58,690 bases of DNA from Acidobacteriota bacterium (GCA_004298115.1 SCRJ01000191.1:1-58690); one strand, 5' to 3'; shown: positions 1-8,290, counted from the first letter of the stretch. Numbers and translations: made by a program. Notes: a model not told the origin generated them from the letters alone.

Positions 1-1302
1 CGCCAGCCAGTACGGCTGCGCGTACGGCGCGTCGGCCGGCACCTTCGCCGCGATCACCCTGGTCTCCGGCACGTTCGGCTCGAGAGGCCGGAGTGGTCCG
101 ATCGCGTCGCCGCCCGAGAGCCGGACGCTCACCAGCGAGATCGGGACCCGGCTGCGGTCGAGCGCCATCGCGGTGACGTCGGCCGATCCCCCCGGCGTGA
201 CGGTGGAGGTCGCCGACATCGCCTCCAGCCACAGGCCGCTGCACGACGCGATCTGGTCGAGCAGCTCTTTCCGCTTCACGGGGATCCACGGGTCGGGCGC
301 GAGCCGGTCGAGCGCGGCGAGCGCCTGCAGCAGCGCCGGGACGGACGCCGCCGGGTCGGTGTCGCGGTACGCCGCGATCGCGCGGGCCAGGATGGCGCCG
401 ACCGCGCGGCCCCCGGGGATCCGGTTCCACGTCAGGTCGATCCCGTCGAAGAGGTCGGCCTTCGGCGGGTCGCCGGCCACGAACTGGAGAATGTTCGGCA
501 GCGGACCACGCCGGGGCGTCGAGCCGAACCCCTGGCTCTTGTGCATGCTGCGCGATGCGGCCGCGATCTCGGTGAACGACTCGCCGAGCACCGGGTCGTA
601 CGCCCCGAGGTCGACCGTCAGCTCCGGCGGACCGCCGGCCGGGGCGGTCTCGCCCGTCCGCCGCCAGGCGTTCCACATCAGGCGCTTGGCCTGCCACGGC
701 GTCACGTACCTGAGCTGCTCCGGGAACCTGGCCGGGTCGGCCGCGGCGGTGAACGCCTCCGCCGCGAGGATCGCCGAGGCGGTGTGGTGGCCGTGGCCGC
801 CGGAGGCGTTGGGCGGGAACCGCGTGACGATCACGTCGGGCCGGAACGAGCGGATCACCCAGACCACGTCGGAGAGCACCGCGTCGTGCCCCCAGAAGCG
901 CAGCGTCTCCTCGGGGTTCTTCGAGAAGCCGAAGTCGATCGCGCGGGTGAAGAACTGCTCGGCCCCGTCGATCTGCCGCGCCGCCAACAACTCCTCGGTG
1001 CGAACGACGCCGAGGAGGTCCCCCTGCTCGGTCCCGATCAGGTTCTGGCCGCCGTCCCCGCGCGTCAGCGAGAGGTACGCGGTGCGCACCTTCCGCCCCT
1101 GCGCCAGCCACGCGAGCATCGCGGTGTTCTCGTCGTCGGGGTGCGCCCCGATGTACAGCGCGCTGCCCACGACGGCGAGCTTCTCCATCGCGACGCGGCG
1201 GCGGGCGGCGTCCTCGACGGGAGGCTGGGCGACGACCCGTGCGGCGACGAGGAGGGCCAACGCGGAGGCGAACACGGATACCCGGCGGGCGGCAGTCGTC
1301 AT
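1..1302 (-). CDS. PIG-L family deacetylase (LmbE-like), exported, C-terminus cut by the window edge
   Basis: Partial gene: the frame is open from the ATG at 1302 to base 1 without a stop (434 codons seen). The start is preceded by GGAGAA at good spacing. The N-terminus is a signal peptide (MTTAARRVSVFASAL onward). It is followed by IGAHPDDEN around residues 52-60, the zinc-binding HPDDE motif of the PIG-L/LmbE superfamily, and by a later GGHGHHTAS motif supplying the third zinc His. Family members deacetylate N-acetylglucosaminyl substrates; the long C-terminal extension seen here is typical of exported members whose substrates are unknown. It diverges from the amidase gene across a 167-base gap, and TATAAC (minus strand, 1328-1333) is a plausible -10 box. 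Confidence 0.9.
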   Translation of the reverse strand, partial: MTTAARRVSVFASALALLVAARVVAQPPVEDAARRRVAMEKLAVVGSALYIGAHPDDENTAMLAWLAQGRKVRTAYLSLTRGDGGQNLIGTEQGDLLGVVRTEELLAARQIDGAEQFFTRAIDFGFSKNPEETLRFWGHDAVLSDVVWVIRSFRPDVIVTRFPPNASGGHGHHTASAILAAEAFTAAADPARFPEQLRYVTPWQAKRLMWNAWRRTGETAPAGGPPELTVDLGAYDPVLGESFTEIAAASRSMHKSQGFGSTPRRGPLPNILQFVAGDPPKADLFDGIDLTWNRIPGGRAVGAILARAIAAYRDTDPAASVPALLQALAALDRLAPDPWIPVKRKELLDQIASCSGLWLEAMSATSTVTPGGSADVTAMALDRSRVPISLVSVRLSGGDAIGPLRPLEPNVPETRVIAAKVPADAPYAQPYWLA

Positions 1303-1420
1303 CGATTCTCCTTACCCCGGCGTCCACGTTATACCCGAAACCCGGCGCGGCCGGCAGGGCTCCACGAACCCCAAGCCGGCGGCCGCCCCGCCCATTCCCG
1401 AGCGGCCCCCGGCGGCGGGG

Positions 1421-1426
1421 TACACT
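1421..1426 (+). promoter_or_regulatory. Putative -10 box TACACT upstream of the amidase gene
   Basis: GTACACT lies 43 bases before the GTG at 1470. The same G-TAC-N-N-T element sits shortly upstream of many genes in this window, which is the main reason for calling it. Confidence 0.4.
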
Positions 1427-1469
1427 GCTCCGAGCCGCACGACCGATCACCCTTCACAGGGAGGACACC

Positions 1470-3296
1470 GTGGAACCCGATGACCGGCCCATCACGCAGG
1501 CGCGCGAAACCCTCCCCGACGACGAGCCCGGTCGCGTCTGGACCAGACGCCGGATGATCGCCCGGGCGGCGGCGATCGGCGCCGGCTCGGCCGCGTTCGG
1601 CCGTGCCGTCGCCGCGCTGGCCGCGGGCGGCGGTCCGGTCACCGCCGCGATGATCCGCGAGGCGGAGTGGACGACCGGCCTCGACCTCCCGGAGGACCAG
1701 CGGGCGATGATGGTCGAGGGGGTCACCGCCCTCCTCGGCGACTTCGCGAAGGTCCGCGCCGTGCCGCTCGACAACGCGGTGCCGCCGGCGTGGCGGTTCG
1801 CCACGACGGCCGCGGACGACGAGCGCGCCGCGCGCCGCGACACCGTGGTCGAGTTCCAACCGGCCGGCCGAATCGCACGCCCCGCCGCAGCCGACGACCT
1901 CGCGTTCGCGCCGATCGCGACGCTCGCCGCGTTGCTGCGCGCCCGCCAGGTCTCCTCGGTCGAGCTCACCACGCTCTACCTCGACCGGTTGCGGCGCTTC
2001 GACCCGGTGCTCGAGTGCGTGGTGACGCTCACCGAGAAACTCGCCCTCGAGCAGGCGGAGAGCGCCGACCGGGAGATCGCGGCCGGGCGGTGGCGCGGCC
2101 CGCTGCACGGCGTGCCGTGGGGCGCCAAGGACCTGCTCGCGGTGGCCGGCTACCCGACCACCTGGGGGTCGAAACCGTACCAGGACCAGGTGCGCGCCGA
2201 GACCGCGACGGTGGCGCGCCGCCTCGCCGACGCCGGCGCCGTGCTCGTGGCCAAGCTCGCGCTCGGCGAGCTGGCGATGGGCGACGTCTGGTTCGGCGGC
2301 CAGACCAGGAACCCGTGGAACCCCGCGGAGGGCTCGTCCGGATCGTCGGCCGGGCCGGCGTCCGCGACGGCGGCCGGTCTGGTGGGCTTCGCGATCGGCT
2401 CCGAGACGCTGGGCAGCATCGTCTCTCCCTGCACGCGCTGCGGCGCCACCGGGCTGCGGCCGACGTTCGGTCGCGTCTCGAGGCACGGCGCGATGGCCTT
2501 GTCGTGGACGATGGACAAGCTCGGCCCGATCGCCCGGTCGGTCGAGGACTGCGCGCTGGCGTTCGCGGCGATCCACGGCGCGGACGGGATCGACCCGACC
2601 GCCGTGGACCGCCCGTTCCGCTGGCCGCTCGGGCGCGATCCGAAGACCCTGCGCGTCGGCTACGTCGAGGCGGCGTTCGAGGAGGACCGCGCCAAGGGCG
2701 TCGAGAAGGAGGAGGACCGGGCCCGGATACGCGAGTGGCAGGCGTTCGACCGCCGCACCCTCGCGACGCTGCGCGAGATGGGCTTCATGTTGGCGCCGGC
2801 CAAGCTTCCGGCCGAGCTGCCGCTCGAGTCGCTGCGCTTCATCCTGCAGGCCGAGGCCGCCGCCGCGTTCGACGAGCTGACCAGGAGCGGCCGCGACGCC
2901 CTCATGAAGCGGCAGACCGCCAACGCCTGGCCGAACCTCTTCCGCCGCGCGCAGCTCATCCCGGCGGTCGAGTACATCCGCGCCAACCGGATCCGCACGC
3001 TGTTGATGCAGGCGATGGACCGGCTCATGGCGGAGTTCGAGGTCTACGTCTGCCCGAGCTACGGCGGCGGCAACCTGCTGCTCACCAACCTCACGGGGCA
3101 CCCGGCCGTCGTGCTCCCCAACGGCTTCCGCGCCGCGGACGGCACGCCGACCAGCATCACGTTCACGGGCAGGCTCTTCGGCGAGGGTGAGCTGCTCGCG
3201 GTCGCGAACGCCTACCAGCAGGCGACCGCCTACCACACGCAGCGCCCGCCCCTGGAGGCGGCGCTCGAGGCCCGGAAATCACAGCGGACGAGTTGA
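1470..3296 (+). CDS. Amidase signature family hydrolase with Tat-like signal
   Basis: 608 residues starting at GTG 1470, chosen because AGGGAGGA lies just upstream and because it gives an N-terminus with TRRRMIAR followed by a hydrophobic stretch (residues about 24-48), a twin-arginine-type export signal. The amidase-signature core follows: catalytic Lys in WGAKDLL (about residue 220), the Gly/Ser-rich loop EGSSGSSAGP, and the nucleophile region SETLGSIVSP with the intact Ser-Ser-Lys triad. Length and the long N-terminal extension (NAVPPAWRF) fit exported amidases rather than GatA, and no gatB or gatC is nearby. It hydrolyses an amide bond; the substrate cannot be read from the sequence. It ends 22 bases before the convergent PilZ gene. 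Confidence 0.9.
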   Translation: MEPDDRPITQARETLPDDEPGRVWTRRRMIARAAAIGAGSAAFGRAVAALAAGGGPVTAAMIREAEWTTGLDLPEDQRAMMVEGVTALLGDFAKVRAVPLDNAVPPAWRFATTAADDERAARRDTVVEFQPAGRIARPAAADDLAFAPIATLAALLRARQVSSVELTTLYLDRLRRFDPVLECVVTLTEKLALEQAESADREIAAGRWRGPLHGVPWGAKDLLAVAGYPTTWGSKPYQDQVRAETATVARRLADAGAVLVAKLALGELAMGDVWFGGQTRNPWNPAEGSSGSSAGPASATAAGLVGFAIGSETLGSIVSPCTRCGATGLRPTFGRVSRHGAMALSWTMDKLGPIARSVEDCALAFAAIHGADGIDPTAVDRPFRWPLGRDPKTLRVGYVEAAFEEDRAKGVEKEEDRARIREWQAFDRRTLATLREMGFMLAPAKLPAELPLESLRFILQAEAAAAFDELTRSGRDALMKRQTANAWPNLFRRAQLIPAVEYIRANRIRTLLMQAMDRLMAEFEVYVCPSYGGGNLLLTNLTGHPAVVLPNGFRAADGTPTSITFTGRLFGEGELLAVANAYQQATAYHTQRPPLEAALEARKSQRTS

Positions 3297-3318
3297 TGGC
3301 GCGCGCCGCCCGGCGCCG

Positions 3319-4107
3319 CTAGCCGACCGGTCGCAGACGGCCGGCGCGGAACGCGGCGACGCGCGCTTTGAGGGCGTCCTCGCCACCCCAGGCGAAGCCC
3401 GTGAACTGCACCCCGATGCCGGGGTAGGTCTCGCTCCCCTGCACGGTCCGGCGCACCACGACGGCCTCTCCGCGCACCGGGCGCGGGATCTCCGGGAGGA
3501 ACAGCTCGAACCGCAGCTCGGTGCCCACCGCCAGGCTGTGCGGCGTGCGCAGGAGCGCGCCGTGCAGCGACACGTTCACGCTCTCGCACACGACGCGGCG
3601 CTGTAGGCCGTTCCCGAGCACCTGTACCCGTATCGGGAGGCGCAGCGGCAGCCGCACCGGAACCCGCAGCAGCGGCCGCAGGACCTCGGCGACTCCCCGT
3701 TCCACCTGCTCGACCGCCAGCACCCGGTTGGCGCCGCACCCGAGGTAGCCCTCGGCCTCGCGGCGCAGGCGCTCCTCCGCCACCAGCACCAGCCCCGAAC
3801 TCCTGCACGGCGACTCCGGGTGGCGGACCGCTTGCAGGAAGCCGCGCGTCGGGGCGCCGGCAAGCGGGTGCGACACGAGCAGCGCGTCGAAGCGACCTCC
3901 GGCCGCAGCGCGGAACGCCGCCGGCGCGTCGTCGGCGACTGTCACCCGATGCCCGGCCGCCGCAACCCCGGCGCGGACGCGGTCGCGCGTGCCCCCATCG
4001 CAACCGACCACGAGCAACTCGCGGCCCTCGGCCGGGAACCCCGTCGCTGGCGAGAGACTCACGGGTACAGCATCCTCCCGGACGCGCCGGGCCGGTGTGA
4101 GCGCCAT
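3319..4107 (-). CDS. Degenerate receiver-like domain fused to a PilZ domain
   Basis: 262 residues from the ATG at 4107 (MALTPARR). Residues about 28-145 have the layout of a response-regulator receiver (ELLVVGCDGG, then DALLVSHPLAG, then GLVLVAEE), but the position that should hold the phosphorylated Asp reads Ser/His. Residues about 150-255 form a PilZ domain with QRRVV and the N-x-S-x-x-G motif NVSLHG, the c-di-GMP contact pattern. A cytoplasmic c-di-GMP-responsive regulator is inferred. A paralogue of the same architecture lies at 29167-29850; both keep an SPCR(S/D)SG motif. The start is uncertain: a Val a few codons further in could also serve. It shares an 87-base divergent region with argS. 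Confidence 0.85.
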   Translation of the reverse strand: MALTPARRVREDAVPVSLSPATGFPAEGRELLVVGCDGGTRDRVRAGVAAAGHRVTVADDAPAAFRAAAGGRFDALLVSHPLAGAPTRGFLQAVRHPESPCRSSGLVLVAEERLRREAEGYLGCGANRVLAVEQVERGVAEVLRPLLRVPVRLPLRLPIRVQVLGNGLQRRVVCESVNVSLHGALLRTPHSLAVGTELRFELFLPEIPRPVRGEAVVVRRTVQGSETYPGIGVQFTGFAWGGEDALKARVAAFRAGRLRPVG

Positions 4108-4166
4108 CACACTGCGGCGCCGCCCTCTCGCCTCGCGCGCGCTCGGGTCGCGGACGGGTCGCGCGC

Positions 4167-4172
4167 TACAAT
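4167..4172 (+). promoter_or_regulatory. -10 box TACAAT of argS
   Basis: GCTACAAT is the best sigma-70-type -10 match in the 4108-4194 divergent gap and sits 22 bases before the argS ATG, leaving a short leader that contains the GGAGGG ribosome-binding site. Confidence 0.5.
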
Positions 4173-4194
4173 CGCGCGCCACGGAGGGAACCGG

Positions 4195-6486
4195 ATGCTC
4201 GAGATGATTCGCACGGAGCTGGCCGCAGCGATCGGGACCGCGCTTGCGGCGATGGGAGTGGAAGCGCCGCAGATCGTTGTCGACGTACCTCCCAGGCGGC
4301 CGCTCGGCGACCTCGCGTGGGCCGGCGCGCTTCCCCTTGCCAAGACGCTGCGGCGGGCGCCGCGCGCGATCGCCGAGGAAGTCGCCCGGCGGCTCGACGA
4401 GGCGCGGGCAACGCTTCCCGCCGAGCACCCGCTCGCCATGCTCGAGCCCGGGTGCGCCGTCGAGGGGCCGGGGTTCTTGAACTTCCGCCTGCGCCGCGGC
4501 GCGGCGCTCGCCCGCCTGCTGCGTGAGATGCGCGAGTCCCACCCCCGGCGGGACGAGCGCGGGGGGCCTGGGGGGGTCGCGGAGGCGGGCGGCTCGGGCG
4601 GGGGGCCGAAGTGCCCCCCCAAAGTGATAGTAGAGCATACGAACATCAACCCGAACAAAGCGGCGCACATCGGCCACCTGCGCAACGCCGTGCTCGGCGA
4701 CACGCTGGTGCGCTGCCTGCGCTACCTCGGGCACCCGGTCGAGGTCCAGGACTACATCGACGACACCGGCGTCCAGGTCGCCGACGTCGTCGTCGGGTTC
4801 CTCTTCCTGCCCGAGGAGCGGCTGCTGGCGGCCGTCGGCGCCGCGTGGCCCGGCCTCGCGCCGGCGCCGTCACGCTCCGGCGTGCTCGCGGCGTTCGCGG
4901 CGCGCGCGGCCGCCGGCACGCTGGTCAGCGACACCCTCGGCGAGGCCGACCTGGACGATTTGTGCTGGGACCTCTACCCGCGCGTCACCCGCTGGTACGA
5001 GGAGGACGAGAGCGCGGCCGCGCGGCGCGCCGAAGTGCTGCACGCCGTCGAGGCCGGCTTCCCCTCCGAGTTGTCGCTCGAGCAGGCCATCGAGGATCTT
5101 GCTTCCTCGGACCACGGACCACGGACCACGGACCACGCATCGATCGCCAGGCTCGCCGCCGCCGTCGCCGAGGCCAACGTGCGCTGCCACCTGGTCACGA
5201 TGGGCCGCCTCGGGATCGCCTACGACGTCCTCCCGCACGAGTCGGACATCCTCCACCGCGGCTTCTGGCAGCGGGCGTTCGAGCTGCTGCAGGCGACGGG
5301 CGCGATCCGGCTCGAGGAGGACGGCAAGAACGCCGGCTGCTGGGTGATGTCGCTCGCCGACTCGCCGGAGTTCGCGGGGATGGCCGACGCCGACAAGATC
5401 CTGCTGCGCTCCAGCGGCACCGTGACCTACACCGGGAAGGACATCGCCTATCAGCTGTGGAAGCTCGGCCTGTTGCGCGACGCCGGCGGCGCGCTGCACG
5501 ACTTCGGCTACCGGGCGTTCGTGCGTTTCGCGCGGGACGGCGCCGCCGGTCCCGTCCGCTACGGGCAGGGCGCGCGGGTGCTCTACCGCACCGCTTCCGA
5601 CCCGGCGGAGCGCCCGACAGGTGTGGCGTTCGGCGCCGGTGGCCGCGTCTACAACGTCATCGACGTGCGCCAGTCGTACCCGCAGAAGGTCGTCAAGGAG
5701 GCGATCCGCGTCCTCGGCCACCCGGAGGCGGCGGAGAACTCGATCCACTTCGCCTACGAGATGGTGGCGCTGACGCCGAAGGCGGTGCGCCGCCTCGAGG
5801 AGACGCACGGGCTCGACTTCGGCCTCACGGCCGAGGACATGGCCAAGCCGTTCCTCGAGATGTCCGGCCGGCGCGGCATCGGCGTCGCGGCCGACGCGCT
5901 GCTCGTCACGCTCATCCGCGAGGCGGAACGCGCGATCGCCGACCGCCAGGGCGAGGGCCCCGCCCTCGCGCCCGAGCTGGTCGCCGCGCGTGCGCGCGCC
6001 ATCGCGGTCGGGGCGCTCCGCTACCAGATGGCACGGCAGGGACGCAACCGGGTGCTCGCGTTCGACTTCGACGAGGCGCTCGCGTTCGAGGGCGACACGG
6101 GGCCGTACCTGCAGTACTCCGCGGTGCGGGCCGCCAAGGTCTTCGAGAAGCTGGCGGCGCAGGGCCTCGCCGGCTCGACGGAGACGGATGCCGGGGCGGC
6201 CGCCGCGGCGGCCGTGTCCGACGACCTGTGGGAGCTGGCGTTCGCCTGCGCGCGCACCCGGGAGGTGGTCGGCAAGGCCCTCGCCTCGCTCGAATTCTCC
6301 CTCCTGGCCGGGCACACGCGCGACCTGGCGCAGCTGTTCCACAAGCTCTACCACGAGCACTCGGTGCTGCACGCCGAGGACGAGGCGGTCCGTGCCCTGC
6401 GCCGCGGCGTCTTCCGCCTGTTCGGGGAGACGATTAGGGAGATCCTCGAAGAGCTCCTCGGCATCCCCGTCCCGCAGGAAATGTGA
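4195..6486 (+). CDS. argS: Arginyl-tRNA synthetase with two lineage-specific insertions
   Basis: 763 residues from ATG 4195 (GGAGGG upstream). Class Ia synthetase charging tRNA-Arg. The HIGH motif appears as NKAAHIGHLRN (about residues 151-161), VTYTGKDIAYQLWK belongs to the Rossmann fold, and the KMSKS position reads EMSGRRGIGV (about 556), as in many ArgRS. A DALR anticodon-binding domain ends the protein. It is longer than the usual 550-630 residues. Part of the excess is a Gly-rich stretch at about residues 122-143 encoded by G7/C7 runs (4555-4625), and part is SDHGPRTTDHAS around residues 305-316, encoded by four tandem GGACCAC heptamers (5109-5136). Both insertions keep frame and fall outside the catalytic motifs. 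Confidence 0.96.
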   Translation: MLEMIRTELAAAIGTALAAMGVEAPQIVVDVPPRRPLGDLAWAGALPLAKTLRRAPRAIAEEVARRLDEARATLPAEHPLAMLEPGCAVEGPGFLNFRLRRGAALARLLREMRESHPRRDERGGPGGVAEAGGSGGGPKCPPKVIVEHTNINPNKAAHIGHLRNAVLGDTLVRCLRYLGHPVEVQDYIDDTGVQVADVVVGFLFLPEERLLAAVGAAWPGLAPAPSRSGVLAAFAARAAAGTLVSDTLGEADLDDLCWDLYPRVTRWYEEDESAAARRAEVLHAVEAGFPSELSLEQAIEDLASSDHGPRTTDHASIARLAAAVAEANVRCHLVTMGRLGIAYDVLPHESDILHRGFWQRAFELLQATGAIRLEEDGKNAGCWVMSLADSPEFAGMADADKILLRSSGTVTYTGKDIAYQLWKLGLLRDAGGALHDFGYRAFVRFARDGAAGPVRYGQGARVLYRTASDPAERPTGVAFGAGGRVYNVIDVRQSYPQKVVKEAIRVLGHPEAAENSIHFAYEMVALTPKAVRRLEETHGLDFGLTAEDMAKPFLEMSGRRGIGVAADALLVTLIREAERAIADRQGEGPALAPELVAARARAIAVGALRYQMARQGRNRVLAFDFDEALAFEGDTGPYLQYSAVRAAKVFEKLAAQGLAGSTETDAGAAAAAAVSDDLWELAFACARTREVVGKALASLEFSLLAGHTRDLAQLFHKLYHEHSVLHAEDEAVRALRRGVFRLFGETIREILEELLGIPVPQEM
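4555..4625 (+). repeat. Poly-G/poly-C hairpin-forming insertion inside argS
   Basis: Seven G (4570-4576) and seven C (4614-4620) flank a G-rich core, and six further G lie at 4561-4566. The DNA could fold back on itself yet is read through in frame as a Gly/Ala-rich linker ahead of the catalytic domain. Similar G6/C6-rich sequence occurs in the gene-free block at 6530-6610. Confidence 0.5.
5109..5136 (+). repeat. Four perfect tandem GGACCAC heptamers inside argS
   Basis: Four uninterrupted copies of GGACCAC, followed by G. The same heptamer array (four copies, the third TGACCAC) recurs at 7003-7030, just upstream of the next gene. In argS it is translated as part of SDHGPRTTDHAS. Confidence 0.85.
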
Positions 6487-6704
6487 GCGATGGCCGAGCG
6501 TCTCGCCTGAGGCGTCGCCGATAGCGGACCGCAGTCCTGTCGGGGGGCCCGCGGCCGCTCCACCACCCGCCCGGCCGCTCTTGCCCCCCGAGCCCCCCGC
6601 GAGCCGCGGCGCAGCCGCGTCTCGCCTGGCGTTGCCCTTCGGCGGCTCGCATGCTCACGTAGCCTCCGGCTACGCTCCGCTGCGGCTGCCTCGGGCGCCT
6701 TGCC

Positions 6705-6816
6705 AGGGGCCGGGCATCACACTTTGTTTGGTGCTCGGCAGCGCCAGTTCGCCGGCCGAGCGATATGGGGACCCCCTGGCCAGGCCACCGGCAGCAAAGT
6801 GTGATCACCGGCCCCT
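6705..6816. repeat. 112-base element bounded by a 22-base inverted repeat
   Basis: The left arm 6705-6726 (AGGGGCCGG..ATCACACTTTG) and the reverse complement of the right arm 6795-6816 match at 20 of 22 positions, enclosing 68 bases. The layout resembles a miniature inverted-repeat element or a large hairpin. No target-site duplication or transposase was recognised. Confidence 0.7.
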
Positions 6817-6890
6817 ACCACTCTCGGCGACGCGGCTGCACGCCCCAAGCTCGATGGCGCTGCCTTACGTTGAGCGTCCGATCTCTCAGG

Positions 6891-6969
6891 TGTCATCCCC
6901 GCGAACGCGGGGATCCAGGCGGCCTCTGTGGAGCGGCGACTGGGTTCCCACTTGCGCGGGAACGACGAC
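6891..6969. repeat. Facing pair of REP-like palindromes (BIME-like)
   Basis: The left unit 6891-6919 contains CCCCGCGAACGCGGGG followed by ATCCAGG. The right unit 6940-6969 is a diverged copy in opposite orientation (CTGGGTTCCC..GCGGGAACGACG). This is the familiar 'tcat-cccgcgaa-cgcggg-atccag' type of extragenic palindrome. REP-like elements are often mobilised by tyrosine transposases of the REP-associated type; none is in this window. Confidence 0.75.
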
Positions 6970-7002
6970 AAATGGAGGCCGCGCGGCCGGCGCAGCCGGT
7001 TC

Positions 7003-7030
7003 GGACCACGGACCACTGACCACGGACCAC
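7003..7030 (+). repeat. Intergenic GGACCAC heptamer array
   Basis: Four heptamers (GGACCAC twice, TGACCAC, GGACCAC) directly upstream of the AlaX gene, the second occurrence of the array found inside argS. It overlaps the region where a -35 element for the TACGAT at 7049 would lie. Confidence 0.8.
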
Positions 7031-7048
7031 GACCCACGGCTCCTCGGG

Positions 7049-7054
7049 TACGAT
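7049..7054 (+). promoter_or_regulatory. Putative -10 box TACGAT, implying a leaderless mRNA
   Basis: Only six bases separate GTACGAT from the ATG at 7061, so transcription would begin at or within a few bases of the start codon. This fits the absence of a ribosome-binding site there. Confidence 0.4.
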
Positions 7055-7060
7055 GCCGCC

Positions 7061-8281
7061 ATGCACGAGCTGCCGGCGTACGAGCGTGATCCGTACATGA
7101 AGGAACTGACGACCCAGATCGTCGAGACGGGCGCGGAGGGCGGCCGGCCGTTCGCCGTCCTCGCCGACACGGTCCTCTATCCGGAGGGCGGCGGACAACC
7201 GGCCGACCTCGGATGGCTCGGTGAGGTGGAGGTCGTTGACGTCCAGAGGCGCGAGCGGACGGTCCGGCACGTCCTCGCCCGCCCGGTCGAGCCGGGACCG
7301 GTCACGGTGCGCCTGGACTGGGGGCGGCGTTTCGACCACATGCAGCAGCACACCGGCCAGCACCTCCTGACCGCGGTCGCCGCCGACCGGTTCGGCTGGC
7401 CGACGACCGCGTTCCACCTCGGCGAGCGGGTCTGCGACGTCGAGTTGGACGTCAGGCCGCCCGCGGCCGCGGCTCTCGCGGCGCTCGAGGAGGCCGTCGC
7501 CGAGAGGATCCGGGCCGCGCTGCCCGTCTCGACGCGACGTGTCAACCCGGCCGAGTTCGCCACCCTCGCCGTGCGCACCCGCGGTCTGCCCGCCGGTCAC
7601 GCGGGCGACGTGCGCCTGGTCGAGATCGCGGGCATCGACCTCAACACCTGCGGCGGCACGCACGTGCGCTCGACGGCCGAGATCGAAGCCATCAAGCTCC
7701 TCGGCGTCGAGCCGATGCGCGGCGGTACGCGCCTCGCCTTCGTGGCCGGCGGTCGGGTGCGTGCGCGCCTCGGCGCGCACGAGGCCCGCAACACCCGCCT
7801 GCGTGCGCTGTTCGGCGCCCCCGACGAGGAACTCGCCGCGGTGGCCGAGGCCAAGCTCGAGCAGCTGCAGGCGGCCGAGAAACGGAGCCGCGGCCTCGAG
7901 GAGGAGCTTGCCGGGGCGGTCGCGGCGACGCTGGCGGCGGAACGGGAAGGTGTCGTGAGCGCGCACTTCGAGGGCAGGGACGCGGCGTTCCTGCAGGCGC
8001 TTGCCCGCCGCTTCGTCGCGGGCGCGCCCGCGAAGGCCGCGCTGCTGACCGCGAGCGACGGCGACCGCTCGTCCTTCGCGCTCGCGTTCGGGGAGGACCT
8101 CCACCTCGACGTGCAGGCGGCCGGGCGCGAGGTCGCGGTGCTCCTTGACGGACGCGGCGGCGGCAGCGGCCGCATCTTCCAGGGCAAGGCCGGCAGCCTC
8201 GAGCGCCGCGCGGGGGCCGTCGCGCGGTTGCGCGAACTCGCCGCGAGCGGCGGAGTGAAGGAAGAGAAGAGAGAAGAGTAG
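7061..8281 (+). CDS. AlaX-type alanyl-tRNA editing protein (long form with DHHA1-like domain)
   Basis: 406 residues. A free-standing relative of the AlaRS editing domain that deacylates mischarged tRNA-Ala. LYPEGGGQPAD (about residues 41-51), the zinc ligands in HMQQHTGQH (about 92-100) and in NTCGGTHV (about 196-203) are all present. Residues about 245-300 are a helical linker, and the C-terminal part (about 305-395, ending GGGSGRIFQGKAG) is a DHHA1-like RNA-binding domain, so this is the long AlaX form. The start at 7061 is the first in-frame ATG giving the conserved N-terminus; there is no Shine-Dalgarno sequence. The last codons lie in a purine-rich tract (about 8254-8283). Confidence 0.93.
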   Translation: MHELPAYERDPYMKELTTQIVETGAEGGRPFAVLADTVLYPEGGGQPADLGWLGEVEVVDVQRRERTVRHVLARPVEPGPVTVRLDWGRRFDHMQQHTGQHLLTAVAADRFGWPTTAFHLGERVCDVELDVRPPAAAALAALEEAVAERIRAALPVSTRRVNPAEFATLAVRTRGLPAGHAGDVRLVEIAGIDLNTCGGTHVRSTAEIEAIKLLGVEPMRGGTRLAFVAGGRVRARLGAHEARNTRLRALFGAPDEELAAVAEAKLEQLQAAEKRSRGLEEELAGAVAATLAAEREGVVSAHFEGRDAAFLQALARRFVAGAPAKAALLTASDGDRSSFALAFGEDLHLDVQAAGREVAVLLDGRGGGSGRIFQGKAGSLERRAGAVARLRELAASGGVKEEKREE

Positions 8282-8290
8282 AGGTGCGCG

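Larger units (their letters stand above)
6487..7060. other. Gene-free repeat block between argS and the AlaX gene
   Basis: 574 bases with no credible ORF. In order it holds a G/C-run-rich segment (about 6530-6620), a 22-base inverted repeat (6705-6726 / 6795-6816), a facing pair of REP-like palindromes (6891-6919 / 6940-6969), a GGACCAC heptamer array (7003-7030) and a -10-like TACGAT (7049-7054). It looks like a sink for small dispersed repeats rather than a decayed gene. Confidence 0.75.

Noticed and set aside
6487-7060. CRISPR array or RNA gene in the repeat block
   Set aside because: No regularly spaced identical repeats with unique spacers and no cloverleaf or rRNA-like sequence; the repeats are heterogeneous small elements.
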